Positions 23,007-32,096 of a DNA stretch of 64,000 nt are shown piece by piece. The position numbers were made by a program, and so were the translations under genes. Numbering within the stretch: position 1 is the stretch's first letter; every line of letters begins with the position of its first letter. Location: the NCBI GenBank assembly GCA_025769875.1, contig JAGFNK010000011.1, forward strand, positions 62,001 to 126,000, given 5' to 3'. The notes below the pieces were generated by a model, which did not search any database, was not told the origin of the DNA, and was given only the letters and a program-made list of their open reading frames with translations. This DNA is from Russula earlei (taxonomy: Eukaryota > Basidiomycota > Agaricomycetes > Russulales > Russulaceae).

Positions 23007-25998
23007 AAATTCAGGCATGCCCCTTCAAAGATCATTGCCAATTCTGGAAAGAGGGGAGGTTTTAAATATGACCAGGAGCACAGCAGATACCCCATGGAAT
23101 GGCCAATAGCAGCTGATTTTGACATGTGGCACCAGGAAGAACTTGCTCATGCAATTGAATCCAGCACTGAGCATGGGCAGGGATGGACAAAAAAGGTTTT
23201 CATCTGTTCCCACCAACTATCCAGGGGAGCTTTGTGTTATGTAAAGAAGCACCCCAATTGCACACAGAGATCTGAGATCAAGAAGACAAGTTGCCATTGC
23301 TGAATAGTCATCAAATCTTATGTGGACATGCCTACCATTCTTGGACAATATGCAAGTAAGCATGACCATGAAATTGGAATTGCTAATCTCACTTACACAT
23401 AAATGTCACACATAGCATGTGATAAAATTAGATCCTTGTTGTCAAGGAAGGTTGATCCATGGGAAATAGTGAGTGTGCATTGGATTTATTTTTAATTGCT
23501 AACCTAATGAATTGAAAGGTATGCAATATTCAGGATTCATCGCCCACTGGCAGCCAAGACCAATTCATCTCACTTTGGGATGTGAGCTGCATGGCCTGGG
23601 AAATTGAAGATGACAATATCAGGCTGCATCCAGAGGATGCTATTTCCACCAGGCTCTGGTTGGACAGATTGAGAGATGAAAATACAAATGTATTTTACAA
23701 AGACAGGCTGCACAGTGCCCCATCTCAGCCAAATCTGCAGGAGGATGCATATGTGTTATGCATCCTGTCACCGACTGGGGGCGGTGTCACTGACAAATCT
23801 TTTCACGCGCAAGACGTGCGCACTGAGTCGAGCGAGACAACGAGTTCTCGCGAGAATTGGGGGTCTCGGTGACAACACAGCGAAGGCTAGTGTGTACCGC
23901 GGAGTGGAAAAACAACGAATAAGTCTTCGCGTTCGAAGACTTGGAGAGTGGAAGAAGTTTCTGAGTCGATTGCTTGATTCCCTGCAAGCCTACAGTCCCG
24001 AAGCTAGAATCCAGTGATATTCACAAGAGAACAAGCTTAGGGCTTGTTCTCTCCTACGGACAGGTTTATATAGACAATGTATCCTATATCAAATAGTAGA
24101 CACAAGGTAATGGTGAGGCAATGGTGAGGCGATCGAGAGTAGAACACGCTGGAAGGTGGTAGTACATGTGAGGCTAAGTGAGTCATGAAGGCACGCAGGA
24201 ATCGTGAGGTCTGTCCGGGTAGGCTTGTCCGGTTGCCGGTCCAGTCCGAAGAACCGGTATCTGTGACACATACAGACCCCTTTCCAAATGGAGGCATTCC
24301 ACTGCCTCAGGAATGTCTTCATTGGTATTGATGCAACTCATAATATTACCCAATATCTGGACTTCTTATTATTTACCATGATCATGTGGGATCACTGGGG
24401 ACATGGTGTATGCAGTAATATCTACTCAATATTTAGCACACTTACCTTTCTGGGTAGGTGTGCCTGTTGCCTAGATGCTGGCATCCAATGGAACAACAGA
24501 CACAATTTCCTTTTTTGTCTGTTGGGTCAGGGATGCCAGTCCAGCTATCCAGCCATCTATTATTATGACAGATCATGATGCTGTGCAGATTGCTGGCCTC
24601 AAGATTGCCTATCTGGGAAGTCAGATATGGCTTTGCAAGTGGCACATGTTGCGCACAATGTGATCACACTTCAATACAACCAAATTTCCTGATCTGTGGG
24701 ATAAGATCAAGAGATGGGTACATACAGATGATCAGGCCAACTTTCTGCAAATCTGGGAGATCTCCACTGATCCTCAAGTCCCACAAAGTTTTGTGAACTA
24801 CCTTGGGTGTGAATGGATGCCTGTGGTGCATATGTGGTCCATGGTTTTCTGAAAAAATTGGCATATCTTTGAGGAAGGGAACACCAATATGTTGATTGAA
24901 GTGTATGTGTTCCAAATGATCTAAAGATAAGATGACTTATTCATTTTTTAGATATCATCATGTCCTCAAATCACACTGGCTCAATGGCAAGCACAATCAG
25001 CAGATTGATTGAATCTTGTTTGTGCCAGTGCATTGAATGGTACCATATTACCAAAACAGGCATGAATGTCAGAAAGTCGGGCTTGATGGTTGGGACCTGG
25101 CAGCTGACAGGCATCAGAAACTTTTCACCTGCACTGAGAGCATATCACAAGATTCAATCTTGCAATTTGATGAGATCTGCTTTCATGTCGCTTCACAATC
25201 CCGGTCCAGCAAGTTTTACTCAATCCATCTGATGAAGTCAACTTGTGATTGCACAGAATATCTGCTAATCAGATTCTGCAAACACATTGCAGCAATCTAC
25301 ATCCACTTTCCCCACCTCTGTCCTGAAGAGAGCACCCAAAAAGCTCCCTTAGAGAGTGCAAATAAATCCCCTGACCCAGAATCCCCATCCACCAGGCCAA
25401 TGGAGAGCCTGGTATCTCTCTCACAGAAGATCATATCATTATCATGCAATCTCATATCTAGGCTTGAGGATGCTAATCAATCAGTGGAGATCATTGAGGC
25501 TGCACAGGCCACCAAATACAGTTTGGCAGCCAAAATTAATATAATTCAAGGTTTCAAGGTCTTACCCAATAAGGAGGTAATTGACCCAATCAACATACAT
25601 GGATGGAGACAGCCAAGTGTATGGGTGTCAAATGCAGCCCAAAGCAATGGACCAGTCTCCCTAACATGTGGGGACTGACAGTGCAAAGCATCAGTGTCAC
25701 TAAGGGAAAGTGCCACCATGTTCACAATGATCTGTATGCTAGGGGTGAATGGTCAGGCAAGTGCACCAAGCCTGATGCAACATCTGCTGCCATGAATGCA
25801 CACATGCATGCCCTCAGGGAACTGTTGTCTCAAACCCCTCTCCCTCAGAACCCCCCTCAGAACCCCCCTCAGAACCCCCCTCCCTCAGATGCCACTGCCT
25901 CCCTTGCACCAGGTCCCTTCAGACTCACACCACCGCCTATTCTAGCAGCCTCATCTTCTGCTGATCCTTACAATAGAAAATCTTTATTTGTATTGTAA
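23007..25998 (+). mobile_element. Decayed Mutator-like element (MULE transposase with SWIM finger)
   Basis: The plus strand gives, in order, WPIAADFDMWHQEELAHAIE, YVKKHPNCT, KKTSCHC, then after an insertion AFHCLRNVFIGIDATHNITQ with the first catalytic Asp, MTDHDAVQIAGLK with the second, WLCKWHMLRTM, HIFEEGNTNMLIEVYHHVLK, and a SWIM zinc finger (CDC...FCKHIA). The tail is Pro-rich with a short repeat of CAGAACCCCC units near 25845-25880. Stops interrupt it at 24472-24474 (TGG to TAG), 24661-24663 and 24850-24852 (CGA to TGA). No terminal repeats were found; the left end abuts the Harbinger element exactly, so the 5' part is missing. The region is poor in CpG. Confidence 0.8.
23785..24268. mobile_element. 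CpG-rich LTR-like or MITE-like insert inside the MULE
   Basis: The MULE frame is interrupted between SPT and MEAF by about 500 bp. The insert begins TGTCACTGACA and ends CTGTGACA, so it has TG...CA ends and a short inverted TGTCAC/GTGACA. A purine-rich stretch lies just before the left end, as a polypurine tract would before a 3' LTR. I find no matching target duplication, so the exact ends may be slightly outside (to about 23772 and 24285). It is much richer in CpG than the host and therefore younger. Confidence 0.6.
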
Positions 25999-26136
25999 TT
26001 TATTTTCCAGATACATAACTGACCCAATTGTTGCCTTTTATAGTAATTTTTGATCATCTAACCGCTGCTAAAAGTACACAACTCACAAAGGAGTACCCAT
26101 GGTAAAGAGAATGCCACTAATCAAATGGACAGTCTG
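25999..26136. repeat. Fragment related to the LTR family at 26137 and 29326
   Basis: Contains GGAGTACCC and CAAATGGACAGTCTG as in the middle of the LTR at 29326-30288. It looks like an older copy into which the next LTR inserted. Confidence 0.5.
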
Positions 26137-27672
26137 TGTCAAGACACATACTGCTGATCACTTAGGACTCAGGAGCAGGTGGGCAAGGGTCAGAACAGAT
26201 GGTAGGCATTGAGTAATGCATTGAGCAGGAGGATGAGCCAAATGACAAGGAGGTACTAGATGGAGACTGGTATGTGTTGCAAGAGGCAAAGGCAAACACT
26301 TGAAGCCAGAGTGATGAAGGGACTTTAAACAAGGTGGTCATGAAAGAGTACCTTGAGAGCAAGGGGAATCTTTGAACAGAGCAGTCACAAGGAGTACCCT
26401 GAAAGAGGAGAGTATCACAAATGGACAGTCTGATGACTGCCATGCTACATTGGGGCTTATATACTTGCTACAAAGCTGAGTATGAACTATAGAAATTATC
26501 TCAGACTCCTTAGAATGCTCCAATTGGATTCAAGGGGCATAAACCTGTTATGTTAGACCTATAGGTGACTCAGGACAATTAGGGAGTTTGTGGAGCAATG
26601 ACATCATAATGATATCACTGCAGAGTGCTTGATGAGCATATGAGGTCATAGTGGAGTTGCTCAGTCAGCCATGATGTCAGTGGAGCTTTATGACATCATA
26701 TAGGTCATTCTAGGAGGTCTAGGAAACCTTCCAGTGTTTCAGGACTTTAATGGCTGAGTGGCCATGTGGCTAGCACATGGTGGGTTACCCAAATAGGGAG
26801 GAGGGTGTCTGAGCGAGCCACAGAGACTTGGAGGACAATGATTGCTTGTGCTCTATGCTTGTAGAAGGGAACAGTTGATGGAAGTAGAAGTAGATAGATG
26901 ATGTGAAGTGAGAACAGTTACTTTGAGCAATATAGAGCAATGTATGACCAGGTCTTGGCCTTGATTCACAACAGTCTGAGGACTGTCTGCTTCTTTATTG
27001 AGCACCTATATACTACAAGGGAACTACCAAATAGAGAACAAATAACCTTGAAATCAAGCACAATGGGAGGATGAGTAAGATGTCTGAGCATGCTCAGTAA
27101 GCCACTGAGTAAAGGCATCCTAGGTGATGAGTAATGAGTAAGGGCCTTTATAGTCCACATGTTCATTGCTATTGCACATGCAAGGCATGTGTTAAGTCTG
27201 CCGTGAGTTAGTTTAGAGCCAGTCTTTAGAGGACTTGGAGTATTTGTCAATGAGGAAGTGCTCTTTATGGTTCTATTAGGGGTCCTTAGAGTTGACCTTA
27301 ATGTTAGTATTAAGGTCCTTAATGTTGCCTTATAGTTTATTCTAAGGTTATCAGAGTTGGTCTAATAACACATTCTAGGGCCTATAGTATCTTCAATACT
27401 CTTTAATATGATATGGGGACTTTAGAGTCATCCTAAAGGGTCTTTAGAAGGCCTCAAATGTTGTCCTTTGGTGTTAGATAGTGTGCCAGCAAGTAGGGCT
27501 TGCTGTATGTTGATTGTGCCTTAAATTGATCACACAACAATGTGTGCACAATATTGTGGACACCTCTGCTCACTGCTTTTGGCCATGAGAAAAGTGTGCC
27601 ACCATAAAGACCCCCTTTCCTCTAATATGAAAATGTCCCTCAATGGGTCTATCTGGGAAATGATTCATGACA
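26137..27672 (+). mobile_element. Solo LTR, older copy of the 29326 family
   Basis: Starts TGTCAAGACA and ends TTCATGACA, like the LTR at 29326-30288, and shares long stretches with it (the blocks near 26980-27200 and 27480-27672). The flanks GTCTG and GTATG match at four of five positions, consistent with a worn target duplication. It is longer than its relative, with extra material around 26480-26940. CpG is almost absent. Confidence 0.6.
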
Positions 27673-28590
27673 GTATGCTCCTGTTGCAATCTTCTCATTT
27701 CCTCTGATGAACCAATTACTATATAGGATCCCAGCTGTTCCTCTCTTCCCTGGGCTTCAACATTTTCCAGATGGTTGAGACTACAAACAGTGGACAGGGG
27801 ATAATTTAAAGGTGTTAATGAAGGTATTCTGGATTTAACAACTCTTGAGTTTGAGACCTACAGATATTCCAGGTATTTCTTGCTGTGAATGCAGGATACA
27901 TACCTTCTGCTATGGTTTGGAGCATTGCAACCTTTATGGATGTTTGCTACATTGCCTGCCACAACATCATTACAGCACCTGCACTTGAACACTTCTGCAA
28001 AAGTGTTGAAAAGTTCCATGAGCTTTGGGACATCTTCATTGAAGCAGGAGCCCAGGATTCAATATCACTGCCTCACCAACATGTGCTCAAACACTTCTAC
28101 TACTCTATTCTTCTTTTTGGTTCACCTAATGGCCTCTGCTCTTCTATCATAGAATCAAGACATATTAAAGCAGTGAAGGAACCATGGCACTGATCCAGCC
28201 AATATTGAGTGCTGATCCAGATGCTTTGGACCCTTGTGTGGATGGATAAATTAGTGTTATTATGTTGGACTTTTTTGGATTGTGGAATGTTGGTTGGAAT
28301 GACATCATGCTATATGGCAGACCTCATGATTCAGGAGGATCAAAAGGAGATCCCACATTCTTCAGATGTCACTGATGATGAAGAGGATGGGGATGATGGT
28401 GGACCAGTACAAGGTGATCCAACTATCTGTCACAAATCTGGCCACCAAATGTGGTGCATATAACCCAATTGCTGTCCTACAGTGAATGATCTAACACTCA
28501 TTTATCTAGAATATGGCTATCCACAAGACCTCAGAAAGCTTGCTGCATTTATCTCAACCCATGTTTCCCTTTGCCATGTGACAATTTCTC

Positions 28591-29024
28591 TGTTGAGATA
28601 AAGAGTAGCCGAGGCGTTGACGCGTTGGCCCAAACTGTCTGGGTGGCCCACAGGCCCAGACCACATAAGTGTTTCAGCTAAGTTGCTGAAACGCGTACGA
28701 TAACAAAATTGATAGTATGATCTAAGACAATCGGTAGCTAGCACATAGCGATTGTGAAAACAATTTGATAGTTACTATAGACAAAATAATTAGGGACACT
28801 CTCAGATACTTAAGAGCGTCGTACATACAGTAGATACTTCAGTTTCGTCTCACAGAAACTGAAGTAAGTACTTACTATCACATGATCTTATCAGTAGCTG
28901 ATTACACATTGTAGTAAGTTTTTATTAGGTAAATATGACACAATAGTTTTGTCTCACAGAAACTGAATAAGTTTTTATTAGATCTATTACGATCTAATCT
29001 ACCTTATCACTGCACGATTCAACA
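28591..29024. mobile_element. Solo LTR (Copia-like ends), 5-bp target duplication TTCTC
   Basis: 434 bp beginning TGTTGAGATAA and ending GATTCAACA, with inverted TGTTGA/TCAACA. TTCTC occurs directly before (28586-28590) and after (29025-29029). It interrupts the host coding remnant precisely. It still holds several CpG sites, so it is younger than its surroundings. Inside are two copies of a GTCTCACAGAAACTGAA motif. Confidence 0.9.
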
Positions 29025-29325
29025 TTCTCCACATCCTTGATCACCCAGATGAGCCACTTCTGATGACAGTCAATGAGTGCCATCAATTTAAGGGTGAGCT
29101 CAAGGTCTATCATTCTGCTGTCACTACTTTCTATGCACCCAGTGATCTATCTGGGGTAGGGGGCATGTGCTGTGAGTGAATACAGTCAACTCCCTTCTTT
29201 CATGGTCATCCCTGGTGTGATATGGTGTTTGTCATCTTGGATGATTCAAACCCAGGTATGGAAGGAATGGAAATCAGGCAGGTTCTCCTCCTCTTCTCAT
29301 TTTATTGCCATCACAAGGCTCACTC

Positions 29326-30288
29326 TGTCAAGACTCACTGATGAACAATCCAGTTCATCAGTGAGATAAAAGCTCAGAGACAAGTCAACTGAGTTCAAGG
29401 ACAAAGTTGGCAAAGAGCACAGTCCAAATAAGTAGCAAGTACCAGAGAGGGACTGGTACTGGCTGTGAGAGGTGATCACAGAAAGAGAGGGCCAGATTGT
29501 TCTAGATAGGGCAGTCACAAAGGAGTACCCTCAGCAGTGGAGTGCCACAAATCAAATGGACAGTCTGAAGACTGTCTGCTACTTTATTGAGTGCTTATAT
29601 ACTATAAGAGAGCTGCTAAATAGAGAGCAAGTCATAACCTTGTTATCAAGCACAATTGATGGATGAGTAAGAAGTCAGAGTATGCTTACTGAGCATGCTC
29701 AGTCATGCTCAGTAAGCTGCTGAGTAAGAAGGCTCATGTTGATGAGTAAGAGCCTTTAGTGTCCACATGTTCACTGCTTAATACATGTGCAGAGCACTTG
29801 ATTCATTTACTGTTAGTTAGTTTAGGGCCAGTCATCTGAGGACTTGTAGTTTGATTCAGGGAATAGAGTTGTCCATAAGGCCCCTTATATAGTTCTATTA
29901 GGGTCCTTAGAATTGACTCTAATACTTCTATTAAGGTCTCCAGTGTTGCCTTATAGTTTGTTCTAAGGTTACTAGAGTTAGTCTAATAACATATTGTAGG
30001 GTCTTTAGTATATCTGTTAGTGCCTCTTGTAAAGCACTTTGGGTCATCCTAAAGGGTCTTTAGGGGGGCTATAATACTGTCCTGTATTGCTAGAAGGGTT
30101 GCCACTAAGTAGGGCTTGCTGTATGTCAATTGTGCCAAGAATTGCTTGCATGACAATGCATGCATGATATTGTGGACACCTCTACTCACCCCTTTTGTCT
30201 GTGTGAACAGGGTGGCATCATAGAGGCTGGGTTTCCTCTAATAAGGAAGGGTCCTTCAAGGGCCCTCTCTGGGAAATGGTTCATGACA
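29326..30288. mobile_element. Solo LTR, 5-bp target duplication CACTC
   Basis: 963 bp beginning TGTCAAGACTCAC and ending TTCATGACA, with inverted TGTCA/TGACA. CACTC flanks it on both sides (29321-29325 and 30289-30293). Removing it and one CACTC joins host codons HKAHS to HALVNWF. It is related to 26137-27672. Confidence 0.9.
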
Positions 30289-30505
30289 CACTCACATGCA
30301 CTGGTTAACTGGTTTGTCCATGACAATGAGCCTGATCCTGACACTGGGATGTGGACAGTTCAATTAGAATGTAATAGGAAGGGAGAGCCCAATGTTCAGG
30401 TCATTCCCCTCAAGACTATTGCACATGGAGCTCACCTTTTACCAGTGTATGGTAGTACCAGGATTCCTGATGACTTATCTTATCATGATGCATTGGATGT
30501 TGTGA

Positions 30506-30790
30506 AATGCAACCACAGAGGGACCTCAAAGGAGGTGCTTAGTCATTGCCACCCTCTTGGGTCCGACTTGTGGGTTCAACACTATGTGACCCAACCTGGG
30601 GACCTCAGAGGAGGGGGTTAACATGCACTCACATGATTCCCTATATCCTGGTGCAATTAAGAAAATGGCCAGACTGGGGGTTGAATCCAGGACGTCCTTA
30701 ATATATACCAGGTGCTCTAACCACTGAGCTACCTAGCCTCAGGTACAGTGAAGTGGATTAATCTATATGACAGATTGTATGTCCAACATT
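30506..30790 (-). mobile_element. tRNA-headed SINE-like insertion
   Basis: The host frame stops at HDALDVV and resumes at FFINHFIDHH near 30800. The intervening ~285 bp, on the minus strand, begin near a tRNA-like head (30667-30738) and continue with an unrelated body to about 30508. This is the layout of a tRNA-derived SINE. I did not find a clear tail repeat or target duplication, so the ends are approximate. Confidence 0.55.
30667..30738 (-). pseudogene. tRNA-like sequence, Ile(UAU)-like anticodon position
   Basis: 72 nt fold as a tRNA: the 7-bp acceptor stem GGCTAGG/TCTGGCC pairs fully counting two G-U pairs, the D stem GCTC/GAGC is perfect, and box A (TAGCTCAGTGG) is intact. The anticodon stem has a mismatch and position 33 is A rather than T. 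The T stem has one mismatch and box B (GATTCAACCCC) has A for G. It is probably not a working tRNA and is likely the head of a SINE. Confidence 0.7.
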
Positions 30791-30850
30791 GGACAGCCTT
30801 TATTCCTTCTTCATAAATCACTTTATTGATCATCATGCCCATGCATTTGT

Positions 30851-32096
30851 CACTAGTTCATAATTATGTCTTTTGTAGTAAAAGTTTTGATGATCTGAGT
30901 TGAGTAGTATAGGTTTCTGTTATGGCATCATGGCCATTGGAGCATTAGCTCAGGGTTCAGTGGGGCCAAGTCCCTGTGACTTGGTTCAAGGGTTCAATGG
31001 GGCCAGCTCAAAGAGACCAGATCAAGGGTTTAGCATCTCAAGACTAAGTCAGACAATGACTCAGTCCACAGACAGAGTCGATCTTCTGGTTTCACAGAAG
31101 AGGAGAACGATAAGAGAGAGGCAGAGGAGGAAGAGGAACACAAAGGTTCCTTGTGATGAGCTCAAGTTAAGCAGAGTGTAAGCCAGCACAAGCAAGGTTG
31201 TGATTGAGAGTGGATACAGGGCAAGGGATGTGACAGTAAATGAGACAAAGCTAAGCTTGGGGCATTCCCCAGCTTTTACAGGCGCTTAAATACTGTATGT
31301 AGCAAGGCTGTACAGTACTATATGCAGAACAATAGATAAGAAGTCAACCGATAGCAGAAAGGGATCATAACAATAGATGAAACATAAAGGACAAGACAAT
31401 AAGAGACTATCAACATTAAGGGATGAAATGGTAACCAAGGAGATGAGGGTGGGAGTAGAGAACAACAGTAGGGTAAAACAATCAAAATTAGTGATGAACC
31501 AAAAGAGGGGTAGATCACAACAGTTTCTGAGTTTCTGAGTTTCAAGTTTCAGAAACCTGGAATCTAATTTGCCAGTTTACTGATGCAAAGCAAAAACAAA
31601 AAAAGAGTAGCACTCTGCATTGCACCACTGCACATGCCCACATTATAAAATTGATGATCTTTTGTTTAAAACATTCTTAAATACACATTTTAGGTCTTTT
31701 GAAGTGTGGACATATTGTTTTGAAGCATGGAAAGTGGTTTTTGTTTCAATTTTTGGGAAAAATAACAGGAACTTTATTATATTTTATATTATGATATTAT
31801 TCAACAAATAAGGTTTGCTTTACTATATGATGCAATTGCAATACATGATTACCAACTTTCATGGCATTTCTGCCTTTTCTGAGGGAAGGAGTTACAGAAC
31901 TATCATGCTCAGATGCCCCCCTTGAACTGTGGTGAAAAGTAATCATATACAAAAGTCCCATGCGATGCTATGTGGTTTATTGTCTAACAAGCTCTAGTGT
32001 GAACGGTGGTAAGGTAATTTTAGTTATGGCTATACGCCCAATCTGAGGGACGACGCTAGATTCAGAACCGCGGCAGGTGTAGACTTTGAAGTAGAC
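30851..32096. other. AT-rich repeat-like region right of the TE nest
   Basis: No usable coding frame. Around 31500-31560 a short direct repeat of TTTCTGAG type occurs. CpG is scarce up to about 31980, then composition returns to that of the unique genome near 32030, where the mitochondrial carrier gene's 3' side begins. Possibly further LTR debris, but I could not find ends. Confidence 0.5.

Larger units (their letters stand above)
27673..30850 (+). pseudogene. Remnant of a multicopy, transposon-associated fungal gene family
   Basis: Pieces in order: FPDG-stop-DYKQWTGD (stop at 27776-27778, CGA to TGA), GYIPSAMVWSIATFMDVCY, ISLPHQHVLKHFYYSI, FGSPNGLCSSIIESRHIK, GYPQDLRKLAAFIS (near 28510), FKGELKVYHSAVTTFYAPSD (after 29080), NPGMEGMEIRQVLLLFS, ALVNWFVHDNEPDPDTGMW, GAHLLPVYGSTRIPDD and FFINHFIDHHAHAFV. 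I recognise this order from a protein family present in many copies in mushroom genomes (DUF6830-type, from memory). It is split by two solo LTRs and one SINE-like insert. Function unknown. Confidence 0.6.

Noticed and set aside
26137..30288. The two related LTRs read as a single intact LTR retrotransposon
   Set aside because: Each has its own target duplication and the DNA between them encodes the unrelated host gene remnant, not gag or pol.
30900..31560. A further LTR right of the SINE
   Set aside because: Composition is repeat-like, but no TG...CA ends with matching target duplication could be found.
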